64,000 nt of DNA from Glacieibacterium frigidum (GTDB lineage: Bacteria; Pseudomonadota; Alphaproteobacteria; Sphingomonadales; Sphingomonadaceae): the NCBI RefSeq assembly GCF_007097155.1, contig NZ_VJWA01000002.1:744001-808000 (forward strand), given 5' to 3'. Both the position numbers and the translations under genes were made by a program. Shown here piece by piece: positions 52,646 to 61,613 of this stretch. Position 1 is the first letter of the stretch, and every line of letters starts with the position of its first letter. Below the pieces are notes generated by a model. The model ran no database searches. It had not been told where the DNA came from and saw nothing but the letters and a program-made list of their open reading frames with translations.

Positions 52646-53662
52646 ATGTTCTCCGCCCTCCGCCCGCTGCTGTTCAAGCTCGATGCCGAAACCGCGCACG
52701 GCCTGACGATCGCCGCGCTGCAGGGCGGGCTGGGCCCGCGCGCCGCCGCCGACGATCCCATTCTGCGGACCGCCGTGGCGGGGCTCGACCTGCCCAACCC
52801 GATCGGCCTCGCGGCGGGGTTCGACAAGAATGCGCAGGTGCCCGACGCGATGCTGAGGCTGGGCTTCGGCTTCGTCGAGGTCGGCACGGTGACCCCGGTG
52901 GCACAGGCCGGCAACCCGCGCCCGCGCATCTTCCGCCTGCCCGAGGTCAGCGGTGTCATCAACCGGCTGGGGTTCAACAACCAGGGGCTGGAGGCGGCGA
53001 TCGTCCGCCTGCGCGCGCGGCGCCCGCGGCCCGGCGTCGTCGGGGTCAATCTGGGGGCGAACAAGGACAGCGTCGACCGCGCCGCGGACTATGTCACCGG
53101 TGTCAGGGCGGCGGCACCGCTGGCGAGCTATCTGACGATCAACATCTCCTCGCCCAACACGCCGGGGCTGCGTGCGCTGCAGGACGCCGCAGCGCTGAAC
53201 GACCTGATCGCGCGCGTCGTCGCGGCGCGCGGTAGCATCGCGGTGCCGCTGTTCGTCAAGGTCGCGCCCGATCTTGTTGCGGCCGACATCGACGATGTCG
53301 CGCGCGCCTGCATCGACGGGGGCATCGACGGGCTGATCGTCTCCAACACCACGCTGGCGCGCGACGGCGTGAGCAGTGCCGAGGCCGGGGGATTGTCCGG
53401 ACAACCCTTGTTCGACCGCTCGACCGAGGTGCTGCGCGCCTTCCGTACCGCGACCGGCGGCACCCTGCCCCTGATTGGGGTCGGCGGTGTCGGCACCGGC
53501 GCGCAGGCCTATGCCAAGCTGCGCGCCGGGGCGAGCGCGGTGCAGCTGTATACCGCGCTGGTCTTCGAAGGGCCGGGGCTGGTCGCGCGGATCAAGACCG
53601 ACCTTGCTGCGCTGCTGCGCCGCGACGGGTTCGGGTCCGTCGCCGAGGCGGTCGGCGCATGA
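52646..53662 (+). CDS. pyrD: Dihydroorotate dehydrogenase (quinone), class 2
   Basis: The 338-residue FMN enzyme oxidises dihydroorotate to orotate and feeds electrons to membrane quinones. Class 2 features are the N-terminal amphipathic region (MFSALRPLLFKLDAETAHGL), GLAAGFDKNAQVPDAMLRLG near residue 54, the LNRL-type INRLGFNNQGLE near 108, the catalytic Ser region NISSPNTPGLRALQ near 170 and IGVGGVGTGAQAYAKLRAGA near 276. The frame is open from 52613, but MFSALRP is the usual start; neither has a good ribosome site. It overlaps the GNAT gene by ATGA. Confidence 0.95.
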   Translation: MFSALRPLLFKLDAETAHGLTIAALQGGLGPRAAADDPILRTAVAGLDLPNPIGLAAGFDKNAQVPDAMLRLGFGFVEVGTVTPVAQAGNPRPRIFRLPEVSGVINRLGFNNQGLEAAIVRLRARRPRPGVVGVNLGANKDSVDRAADYVTGVRAAAPLASYLTINISSPNTPGLRALQDAAALNDLIARVVAARGSIAVPLFVKVAPDLVAADIDDVARACIDGGIDGLIVSNTTLARDGVSSAEAGGLSGQPLFDRSTEVLRAFRTATGGTLPLIGVGGVGTGAQAYAKLRAGASAVQLYTALVFEGPGLVARIKTDLAALLRRDGFGSVAEAVGA

Positions 53663-54096
53663 TCGCGACGCTGACCGAGGCGGAGATCGCCGCCACCGTC
53701 GCTCTGATCGCCGGCGCAGGCCTCAGCCGGCCGTGGAACGACACCGCCGCGGACCTACGGCTCGCACTCGCGGCGCCGTCGTCGACGGTCTTCGTCGCGC
53801 ACCAGGGCAACGATTTGGCGGGGTGCGTGATGACGGGCTGCGACGGGCATCGCGGCTGGGTCTATTATCTCGCAGTCGCCGACAGCGCGCGCGGCGCCAG
53901 TCTCGGGCGGGCGCTAATGCAGCAGGCCGAGGCATGGTGCGCAGCGCAAGGGGTGCCGCGCCTCAACCTGATGGTCCGCGCCGACAATATCGCGGCAACG
54001 GAGTTCTATGCGCGGCTCGGCTACCGGACGTCGGACGTCGTCGTCCTCCAGCGCGACCTGACGTCCGGCAGTGACGCGGCCGAACCGCACCGCTAA
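53659..54096 (+). CDS. GNAT family acetyltransferase (YpeA-like)
   Basis: The 145-residue protein has the acetyl-CoA site VYYLAVADSARGASLGRALM (motif A, RGxSLG) near residue 72 and IAATEFYARLGYRTSDVVVL (motif B) near 111. It resembles the small YpeA group of N-acetyltransferases, substrate unknown. Its start overlaps the pyrD stop (ATGA), so it is expressed with pyrD, and the gamma-glutamyltransferase gene starts 10 nt after it. Confidence 0.88.
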   Translation: MIATLTEAEIAATVALIAGAGLSRPWNDTAADLRLALAAPSSTVFVAHQGNDLAGCVMTGCDGHRGWVYYLAVADSARGASLGRALMQQAEAWCAAQGVPRLNLMVRADNIAATEFYARLGYRTSDVVVLQRDLTSGSDAAEPHR

Positions 54097-54106
54097 GGTC
54101 TTGCTC

Positions 54107-55783
54107 ATGAACAAATACATCCTGTTGGCTCTGCTCGTGGCGTCGCCGCTTGCCGCGCGGGCGCCCGATGCGCCGCTGACCGCCGTCGTCTCCGCCGCCG
54201 ATCCGCGCGCCGCCGAAGCGGGGGTCGCGATGCTGCGCGCAGGTGGCAGTGCCGCCGACGCCGCCGCGGCGACGATGCTCGCGCTGACCGTCGTCGAGCC
54301 GCAGTCGTCGGGCATCGGCGGCGGCGGGCTGCTGCTGTTCCAGCCGCCCAAGGGCAAGCTGGTTGCGCTCGACGGACGCGAGATCGCGCCTGCGGTCGCG
54401 ACGCCGCGCCAGTTCATCGGGCCCGACGGCAAGCCGCTCGGTGGCAACGACGCCCAGACCGGTGGGCTCAGCGTCGGCGTACCCGGCAATATCGCGCTGA
54501 TCGCCGAGCTGCACCGCCGCGGCGGCCGCCTGCCCTGGGCGGCGCTGTTCGAGCCCGCGATCAAGCTGTCGCAGGGCTTCACCACCAGCGGGCGGCTGGC
54601 GCAATTCAGCGGCTATACGTCGAGCGGGCTGAGCTTCGGCGCAGGCGGTGCGGCGTCGCTGTACATGAAGGACGGCAAGCCGCTGCCGGCGGGCACACTC
54701 TTCGCCAACCCGGCGCTGGAGGCGACATTGCGCGCCCTCGCGGCGGGCGGCCCCCAGGCCTTCTATGCCGGCCCGATCGGCGCGCAGGTCGTCGCCGTGG
54801 TCAACGGTGCGGCGGCGCGACCGACCGCGATGACGATGGCCGACCTCGCGGCCTACCGCGTCCGCGAGCGCGCAGCCGTTTGCGGGACGTACCGCAGCTA
54901 CAAGATCTGCGGCATGGGCCCCCCGGGGTCGGGCGGCATTGGCGTGCTGCAGATGCTGAAGCAGATCGAGGGGCATGACCTCGCGAAGCTGGGGCAGAAT
55001 AATCCCGTGACCTGGCATTTGTTCGCCGAGAGCCAGCGCCTCGCCTTCGCCGACCGCGACATGTGGGTCGGCGACGCCGATTTCGTGAAGGTGCCCGTCG
55101 CCGGGCTGATCTCACCCGCCTATGTTCGCGCCCGCGGCAGGCTGATCCGCACCGACGCGCGCATGGCGACCGTCGCCGCCGGCATGCCGGCAGGCGCGCC
55201 GAAGCGTATCGCGGCGAACGACAACGACGTGCCCGGCACCTCGCATTTCTCGGTCGCGGACGCGCGCGGCGGGGTCGTCACCTACACCTCGACGGTCGAG
55301 CGGCCATTCGGGTCGGGGCTGCTGGCGGGCGGCTTCGTGCTCAACAACGAGCTCACCGATTTCAACTTCGTTCCCGTGAAGGACGGCGCGCTGACCGCCA
55401 ACGCCGTCGCGCCGGGCAAGCGGCCGCGCTCGTCGATGTCGCCGACGCTGGTCTATGACCGGCGCGGTAAGGTCGTGCTGGCGATCGGTGCGGCGGGCGG
55501 CTCGACGATCCTCGCGCAGGTCGCCAAGGCGATCATCGGCGTCGTCGACTTCAAGCTGCCGGTGGAGCAGGCGATCGCTCTCCCGCAGGTTTATGCGATC
55601 GGCGACCGGTTCGCGGTCGAGGCGGGGTCGAACCTCGAGGCGATGATCCCGGCGTTCACCGCGCTCGGCCACAAGCCGACGAGTTCGTCGCTGCCGCTCA
55701 AGGCGAACGGCGTCGAGCGGGCAGGTGCGGGCTGGCGCGGGGGCGCCGATCCGCGCAGTGAAGGACAAGCTGCGGGCCTATAA
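54107..55783 (+). CDS. Gamma-glutamyltransferase
   Basis: The 558-residue protein has a short signal peptide (MNKYILLALLVASPLAARA) and acts in the periplasm. It moves or hydrolyses the gamma-glutamyl group of glutathione and related compounds after self-cleavage into two subunits. The large-subunit signature VEPQSSGIGGGGLLLF is near residue 67. The self-cleavage and nucleophile threonine is in DVPGTSHFSVADARGG near 377, and RPRSSMSPTLVYD lies near 445. The ATG at 54107 is used. It is co-directional with the pyrD-GNAT pair. Confidence 0.93.
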   Translation: MNKYILLALLVASPLAARAPDAPLTAVVSAADPRAAEAGVAMLRAGGSAADAAAATMLALTVVEPQSSGIGGGGLLLFQPPKGKLVALDGREIAPAVATPRQFIGPDGKPLGGNDAQTGGLSVGVPGNIALIAELHRRGGRLPWAALFEPAIKLSQGFTTSGRLAQFSGYTSSGLSFGAGGAASLYMKDGKPLPAGTLFANPALEATLRALAAGGPQAFYAGPIGAQVVAVVNGAAARPTAMTMADLAAYRVRERAAVCGTYRSYKICGMGPPGSGGIGVLQMLKQIEGHDLAKLGQNNPVTWHLFAESQRLAFADRDMWVGDADFVKVPVAGLISPAYVRARGRLIRTDARMATVAAGMPAGAPKRIAANDNDVPGTSHFSVADARGGVVTYTSTVERPFGSGLLAGGFVLNNELTDFNFVPVKDGALTANAVAPGKRPRSSMSPTLVYDRRGKVVLAIGAAGGSTILAQVAKAIIGVVDFKLPVEQAIALPQVYAIGDRFAVEAGSNLEAMIPAFTALGHKPTSSSLPLKANGVERAGAGWRGGADPRSEGQAAGL

Positions 55784-55810
55784 CCGCGGATCAGCGTTGG
55801 GGAGCGCATG

Positions 55811-57616
55811 ATGGCCGAGAGTTTCGCATCACAGATCGACCGTTGGCCCAGCCTGACGGCGATGTTCTTCGACCAGGCGCGGGCAAGGGGCGACGGCCCC
55901 TTCCTGTGGCGCAAGACCGCGGGCGCGTGGCAATCGATCAGCTATGCCGACGCCGCGCGCACCATCGCCAGCCTGGCGGATGCACTGATCGCACTCGGCA
56001 TCGCCCCCGGCGACCGCGTCATGCTGGTCAGCGAGAATCGTCCCGAATGGTGCATCGCCGACCATGCCATCATGGCGGCGGGCGCTGTCACCGTGCCGGC
56101 GTACGTGACCAATACCGAGGCCGACCATCTTCACATCCTGGAGGACAGCGGCGCGCGCCTTGCGATCGTCTCGACCGCCAAGCTGGCCGCGACGCTGCTC
56201 CCCGCGATCTACAACGCCAAGGGCTGCACCGCGGTCATCGGCATGGAAAAGCTGCGCGCAGGCCCTGAGAGCGATGTCGCGCTGCACGACTGGGCGACGC
56301 TGATCGCCGCGCACCCGCCGCAGGTCGAGGCGGTCGCCGCGCGCCAGACCGCACAGCGCGGCGACCTCGCGTGCCTGATCTACACCAGCGGCACCGGCGG
56401 CCGCCCGCGTGGCGTGCGCCAGCACCACGGCGCGATCATGCGCAACATCGCGGGCGCTGCCGCGGTGGTCGACGAGGATTTCGTCCGCGATCCCTCGGGC
56501 GAGCTGTTCCTGTCGTTTCTGCCGCTCAGCCATGCGTACGAGCATACCGCCGGGCAGTTCATGCCGATCGGCATGGGCGGGCAGATCGCCTACGCCGAAT
56601 CCCTCGAAAAGCTCGCGGCGAACATCGAGGAGATGCGTCCGACGCTGATGGTCGTCGTGCCGCGCCTGTTCGAGGTGCTGCGCACGCGCATCGCCAAGGC
56701 GATCGAGAAGCAGGGCGGCATCGCGGTCGTGCTGTTCAACCGGGCGCTGCGGCTGGGGCGCAAACGCTACGAAGGCACGCTCGCGGTCTGGGAGCGGCCC
56801 GTCGACGCGCTGCTCGACCGCACCGTGCGCGCCAAGATCAAGGCGCGCTTCGGCGGCCGCCTGAAGGCGATGATCGCCGGCGGCGCACCGCTCAACCCCG
56901 AAGTCGGCATCTTCTTCGAGGCGCTCGGCGTCACGCTGCTGCAGGGCTACGGCCAGACCGAGGCGGGGCCGGTGATCAGCTGCAACCGCCCGTCCGCCGG
57001 CATCAAGATGCACAGCGTCGGGCCGCCGCTCGGCGGGGTCGAGGTGCGCATCGCCGAGGACGGCGAGATCCTGGTGCGCGGCGAGCTCGTCATGCACGGC
57101 TATTGGCGGAACGAGGCGGAGACCGCGAAGGCGCTGCAAGGCGGCTGGCTCCACACCGGCGACATCGGCAAGCTCGACGAGGACGGTCATCTGGTCATCA
57201 CCGACCGCAAGAAGGACATCATCGTCAACGACAAGGGCGACAACGTCGCGCCCCAGCGCGTCGAGGGCATGCTGACGCTGCAACCCGAGATCGCGCAGGC
57301 GATGGTGATCGGCGACAAGCGCCCCTACCTCGTCGGCGTCGTCGTCGCCGATCCCGAATGGGCGGCGTGCTGGGCCAAGGACCAGGGCCTGCCCGTCGCC
57401 ACCGCCGAGAAGGAGCCCGAGTTCCGCAAGGCGCTGATGGCGGCGGTCGACCGGGTCAATGCGCGCGTCTCGGCGACCGAGAAGGTCCGCCGCATCATCG
57501 TCGCCGATGCGCCCTTCACCGTCGAGAACGAGCAGATGACGCCGAGCCTGAAAATCCGGCGGCACGTGTTGAAGGCGGTGTACGGCGAGCGGCTCGACAG
57601 ACTTTACGCGGGATGA
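55811..57616 (+). CDS. Long-chain acyl-CoA synthetase (AMP-forming)
   Basis: The 601-residue enzyme activates fatty acids to acyl-CoA. It has the P-loop LIYTSGTGGRPRGVRQHH near residue 190, the bacterial long-chain segment LSHAYEHTAGQFMPIGMGGQ near 240, GYGQTEAGPVISCNRP near 380 and LHTGDIGKLDEDGHLVITDR near 447 with KKDIIVNDKGDNVAPQRVE, which is the FAA/FadD15-type linker. The tandem ATGATG at 55808/55811 has GGGGAG at better spacing for the second. It probably feeds beta-oxidation or phospholipid synthesis at the membrane face. Confidence 0.94.
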   Translation: MAESFASQIDRWPSLTAMFFDQARARGDGPFLWRKTAGAWQSISYADAARTIASLADALIALGIAPGDRVMLVSENRPEWCIADHAIMAAGAVTVPAYVTNTEADHLHILEDSGARLAIVSTAKLAATLLPAIYNAKGCTAVIGMEKLRAGPESDVALHDWATLIAAHPPQVEAVAARQTAQRGDLACLIYTSGTGGRPRGVRQHHGAIMRNIAGAAAVVDEDFVRDPSGELFLSFLPLSHAYEHTAGQFMPIGMGGQIAYAESLEKLAANIEEMRPTLMVVVPRLFEVLRTRIAKAIEKQGGIAVVLFNRALRLGRKRYEGTLAVWERPVDALLDRTVRAKIKARFGGRLKAMIAGGAPLNPEVGIFFEALGVTLLQGYGQTEAGPVISCNRPSAGIKMHSVGPPLGGVEVRIAEDGEILVRGELVMHGYWRNEAETAKALQGGWLHTGDIGKLDEDGHLVITDRKKDIIVNDKGDNVAPQRVEGMLTLQPEIAQAMVIGDKRPYLVGVVVADPEWAACWAKDQGLPVATAEKEPEFRKALMAAVDRVNARVSATEKVRRIIVADAPFTVENEQMTPSLKIRRHVLKAVYGERLDRLYAG

Positions 57617-57720
57617 TCGAAGTTTTCGGGAAAGTTAATTGCGACTGACGCGGGAGTGTCACGGCGCGGTCATCGCCGCCGCCCAAGAAGCGGTGCGTTA
57701 ACCGTAGCTTGGAGCCTCAC

Positions 57721-58488
57721 ATGATCACCATTCGCCTGATTTCGCTTGGCCTGTTCGCCTGCGCGACGCTCGCCGCATCGAACGCCGCCGCCGTCACGCT
57801 GAACACGAACACCTACACGCAGAACTTCAACGGGCTCGCCAGCAGCGGCACCGGCAACGTCAGCGCGATCGGCTGGCTGAGCGCCGAGACCGGCGCCAAC
57901 GCCAATGCAACCTATACCGCCGGCACCGGCTCGTCGAACACCGGCGACACCTTCAGCTTCGGCACCAATGCCGACCGCGCGCTGGGCGGCCTGCGCAGCG
58001 GCAACCTGATCCCGCTGTTCGGCGCGCAGTTCACCAACAACCTCGGCCGCACGATCACCGCGTTCGACATTGCCTTCACCGGTGAGCTGTACCGCCTGGG
58101 CACCGCCAACCGCGGTGCCGACACGCTGGCCTTCCAATACTCGACCGATGCAACGAGCCTGACCACCGGCATCTACACCGGCGTCGCGGCGCTGAACTTC
58201 ACGACGCCGAACCTGACCGGCACGATCGGCGTGCGCAACGGCAACCTGGCCGCCAACCAGACCGCGCTGTCGGCGTCGATCATCGGCCTGACGCTGGCGC
58301 AGGGGCAGAGCCTGTTCATCCGCTTCGTCGACACCGACGTCACGGGCGCCGACGACGGCCTGGCGATCGACGACTTCAGCCTGTCGGCGACCACCGCCGT
58401 CCCCGAGCCCGCGACCTGGGCGCTGATGATCGCCGGCTTCGGCCTGGTCGGCCTCGCCAAGCGCCGCACCCGCGTCGTCGCAGCCTGA
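57721..58488 (+). CDS. PEPxxWA-CTERM sorting-domain protein
   Basis: The 255-residue protein has a signal peptide (MITIRLISLGLFACATLAAS), a beta-rich body with many Asn/Thr/Gly residues, and the C-terminal sorting tag VPEPATWALMIAGFGLVGLA followed by the basic KRRTRVVAA. PEP-CTERM proteins are recognised by exosortase, cut and moved to the cell surface or exopolysaccharide matrix. No exosortase gene is in the window. The body may be a lectin-like or adhesive domain; no enzyme motif is seen. It stands between an acyl-CoA synthetase and a TonB-dependent receptor. Confidence 0.92.
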   Translation: MITIRLISLGLFACATLAASNAAAVTLNTNTYTQNFNGLASSGTGNVSAIGWLSAETGANANATYTAGTGSSNTGDTFSFGTNADRALGGLRSGNLIPLFGAQFTNNLGRTITAFDIAFTGELYRLGTANRGADTLAFQYSTDATSLTTGIYTGVAALNFTTPNLTGTIGVRNGNLAANQTALSASIIGLTLAQGQSLFIRFVDTDVTGADDGLAIDDFSLSATTAVPEPATWALMIAGFGLVGLAKRRTRVVAA

Positions 58489-58495
58489 ATGACGG

Positions 58496-58526
58496 CAGCC
58501 CCGTGCCGGTCCGGCCGGCACGGGCT
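58496..58526 (+). terminator. Hairpin after the PEP-CTERM gene
   Basis: CAGCCCCGTGCCGG and CCGGCACGGGCTG form a long GC-rich stem with one bulged C directly behind the stop at 58488; TTGCC follows. It is a likely terminator, although the U tract is poor. Confidence 0.55.
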
Positions 58527-58635
58527 GTTGCCTGATGAACACAGTTTGCGGCAATCCTGCACACGTTAACCGTCGCGCAATTGTCATCTTCCGAACCGCG
58601 GCCGAAACATCTCCCTGACGGCAGGGAGATTTTTC

Positions 58636-61521
58636 ATGACCATACGCGCGGCACTGCTTTTCTCGGCGACGGCGCTCGCGCTGCCGCAGATCGTCGCCGC
58701 ACAGGCGGTTTCGGTCGGCCCCGATGCCGCCGTCGCGGCCGATGCGACCGCCGCCGATGACGGCGAGATGATCGTCGTCACCGGTTCGCGCATCCGCCGC
58801 GATCCGCTGAGCCAGGACTCACCCGTCGTCGTGGTCGACCAGTCGGCGATCCAGCAGACCGGCCTGTCGGCAATCGCCGACGTGCTGCAGCGCCTGCCCA
58901 GCGCGTCGGGCGGCCTCAACACCAAGGTCAACAACTCCGGCAACATCGGCAACCCGCCCGATGGCGGCGGGGTCGGCGCGGGCTCGGCCGAGATCGACCT
59001 GCGCTACCTGGGGGCCAAGCGCACGCTGGTGCTCGTCGACGGCCTGCGCTTCGTCAACGGGTCGAGCGCGAGCGGCATCCCGTCGACCGTCGACCTCAAC
59101 ACCATCCCCGTCGGCTCGATCGAGCGCATCGAGGTGCTCCAGTCGGGCCAGTCGCCGCTGTACGGGTCCGACGCGCTGGCGGGCGTGGTCAACATCATCA
59201 CCAAGGCGACGCAGGAGGGGCTGCAGGCCTCGGCGCAGTTCGGCACCTTCCGCGCCGGCGACGGGCATACGCAGGATTATAATGTCAGCTACGGCATCAA
59301 GGGGCCAACGACCAGCGTCGTGTTCGGCGCGAGCTATGTGAAGCAGGAGGCGGTGCGGACCGCCGACCGCGACATCTCGCAATTCCCCAACCCCGGCCAG
59401 ACGAGCTGCAGCGACGCAATCGGCGGGTGCAGCAGCGCGACGCTGGGCGGCTTCATCTCGGTGCTCGGCCTGCCGACGCTGACGCCCAAGACGGTGCTGG
59501 GCGGCCGCGGTCGGTTCGACATCACCAACCCGACCGGCCCGAACAGCGACTTCCGCGCGCTGGTTACCGAGGACCGCTTCAACTTCGCGCCGTTCAACTA
59601 TTTCCTCACCCCCTCCGAGCGCTACGGCGCGTTCATCAGCGCGAAGCAGGAGCTGAGCAGCAGCACCAATTTCCGCGTCAAGGCGATCTACAACCGCCGC
59701 GAATCGCAGAACCAGGCGGCCTTCCTGCCGCTGTTCGTCGGCCCCGACGCGGGCAACGGCAATCTGCTCGACACCATCTCGATCGACGCGACCAACCCGT
59801 TCAACCCGTTCGGCGTGACGCTGTCGGCGGGCAAGCCGGGCGAAGCACCGGCGAACTATTCGACCGTCCGCCGCCGCCTCGTCGAGGCCGGGCAGCGCAC
59901 CTATTCGCAGGCCGTCGACACGATGTCGGTGACCGCGGGCTTCGACGGGTCGTTCGATGTCGGCGACAAGAAATGGTACTGGGACGCCAATGCGGTGTTC
60001 GGCTGGAACGACGCCAAGCAGCTGTTCACCGGCAACGTCAACGCGCAGAAGCTGGGCCAGGCGCTCGGCCCGCTGGCGCTGTGCACCGGCGCGTGCGTGC
60101 CGTTCAACATCTTCGGCGGCGCCGGCTCGGTGACCCCTGCGATGCTCGCCTTCGTCACCTTCGACGAGCGCGCCCGCAGCACGCAGCGCCTGCAGGACTA
60201 TACCGCCAACCTGAGCGGCGACGTATTCGAGCTGCCCGCGGGCCCGGTCGGCTTCGCGATCGGCTACGAGCACCGCTTCCAGCTCGGCTCCTTCACCCCC
60301 GACCCGATCATCGCGGCGGGGCTAGGGTCGGACATCCCCGCGCAGCCGGCGCGCGGCAGCTATAACTCGGACGAAGTCTATGCCGAGGTCCGCATCCCGC
60401 TGCTCAAGGAGACGCCGTTCTTCTACAGCCTCGAGGTCGACGGCGCGGTCCGCCACGCCAATTATTCGACCAGCGGCAGCAGCACGACCTACACCGGCAG
60501 CGCGCTATGGAAGCCGTTCCAGGACCTGCTGCTGCGCGGCTCCTATGCCGAGGGCTTCCGCGCCCCGAGCATCGGCGAACTGTTCGGCGCGGCGTCACGC
60601 GCCGATGCGCCGATCGACGATCCCTGCACCAATGTCCCGGGGTCGCCGTTCCAGACATCGTCGACGGTCCGCGCCAACTGCATCGCCAACGGCGTGCCCG
60701 CGAACGGCAGCTATCAGGAGCCGAACGGCGGCCAGCTGCCCGTCATCACCGGCGGCAACCGCGACCTGAAGCCCGAAACCTCGCGCACCTTCCTGTTCGG
60801 CGGCGTCTACAGCCCGCGCTGGGCGCGCGACAGCGGCTTCGCGAGCAGCCTGAGCATCGAGGTCAACTATTACGACATCAAGGTCGACGGCGCGATCGCG
60901 CCGATCGATGCGGCGATCACGCTGGCGCGCTGCGCCAACGCCGGCGACGCACTGAGCTGCGCGTCGGTGCAGCGAACCGCCAACGGCCTGATCTCGCGGA
61001 TCAGTGGGCAGCTGCAGAATATCGGCGAGATCCGCACGCGCGGCTATGACCTGACGCTCAGCTACCGCTCCCCGACGACGGGTGCGGGGGCGTTCGGCCT
61101 GTCGCTGAACGGCAATTACCTGCAGAAGTACAGCGAGACTGTGCCCGCCGCGGTCGGCACCACGACGACGAGCTACCGCGGCCTGACGCGCGGCTTCCCC
61201 GACCAGTCCTACCCGAAGTTCAAGGGCACCGGCGTCGTCGACTGGTCGATCGGCGATGTCGCGGCGTCGTTCACCGCGCGCTACATCCACGATGTCGAGG
61301 AGTTCGACGGCAAGCAGCTCGACAGCCGCATCTACAGCGACATCCAGCTGAACTATTCGCCGTCGTTTGCCGACCGCCGCCTGCGCTTCACCGTCGGCGT
61401 CAATAACGTCTTCAACATCGACCCGCCGGCATGCTTCAGCTGCACCGGCCCGAACTACGACCCGACGACCTACGACGTCCCGGGGCAGTTCGGCTACCTG
61501 CGGATCTCGTACAAAATGTAG
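58636..61521 (+). CDS. TonB-dependent receptor
   Basis: The 961-residue outer-membrane receptor has a signal peptide ([20 protein letters not shown]) and a plug domain from about residue 45 ([20 protein letters not shown], then [14 protein letters not shown] and [20 protein letters not shown] sequence, here [20 protein letters not shown]). A 22-strand barrel follows, with [13 protein letters not shown] and [20 protein letters not shown], and the C-terminal strand ends GYLRISYKM. It imports a bulky substrate using TonB energy. The ligand is unknown; the plug start resembles the sphingomonad receptors for carbohydrates or polyphenols. A terminator follows. Confidence 0.95.
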   Translation: MTIRAALLFSATALALPQIVAAQAVSVGPDAAVAADATAADDGEMIVVTGSRIRRDPLSQDSPVVVVDQSAIQQTGLSAIADVLQRLPSASGGLNTKVNNSGNIGNPPDGGGVGAGSAEIDLRYLGAKRTLVLVDGLRFVNGSSASGIPSTVDLNTIPVGSIERIEVLQSGQSPLYGSDALAGVVNIITKATQEGLQASAQFGTFRAGDGHTQDYNVSYGIKGPTTSVVFGASYVKQEAVRTADRDISQFPNPGQTSCSDAIGGCSSATLGGFISVLGLPTLTPKTVLGGRGRFDITNPTGPNSDFRALVTEDRFNFAPFNYFLTPSERYGAFISAKQELSSSTNFRVKAIYNRRESQNQAAFLPLFVGPDAGNGNLLDTISIDATNPFNPFGVTLSAGKPGEAPANYSTVRRRLVEAGQRTYSQAVDTMSVTAGFDGSFDVGDKKWYWDANAVFGWNDAKQLFTGNVNAQKLGQALGPLALCTGACVPFNIFGGAGSVTPAMLAFVTFDERARSTQRLQDYTANLSGDVFELPAGPVGFAIGYEHRFQLGSFTPDPIIAAGLGSDIPAQPARGSYNSDEVYAEVRIPLLKETPFFYSLEVDGAVRHANYSTSGSSTTYTGSALWKPFQDLLLRGSYAEGFRAPSIGELFGAASRADAPIDDPCTNVPGSPFQTSSTVRANCIANGVPANGSYQEPNGGQLPVITGGNRDLKPETSRTFLFGGVYSPRWARDSGFASSLSIEVNYYDIKVDGAIAPIDAAITLARCANAGDALSCASVQRTANGLISRISGQLQNIGEIRTRGYDLTLSYRSPTTGAGAFGLSLNGNYLQKYSETVPAAVGTTTTSYRGLTRGFPDQSYPKFKGTGVVDWSIGDVAASFTARYIHDVEEFDGKQLDSRIYSDIQLNYSPSFADRRLRFTVGVNNVFNIDPPACFSCTGPNYDPTTYDVPGQFGYLRISYKM

Positions 61522-61575
61522 GCGGCGCGGGGCGGTTCAGGCCGCCCCCGTCAGCGACCGCGTTCCGACGACGGC

Positions 61576-61609
61576 GGCGGTGCAGGCTTTCGCCCGCACC
61601 GCCGTTTTC
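61576..61609 (+). terminator. Intrinsic terminator after the TonB-dependent receptor
   Basis: GGCGGTGCAGGC-TTTC-GCCCGCACCGCC is a 12-position stem with one mismatch, followed by GTTTTCGTT. It lies just before the stop of the convergent receptor gene. Confidence 0.7.
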
Positions 61610-61613
61610 GTTC

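Noticed and set aside
58819..60273. A 484-codon open frame antisense to the TonB-dependent receptor
   Set aside because: Composition is typical of a shadow frame and there is no recognisable domain.
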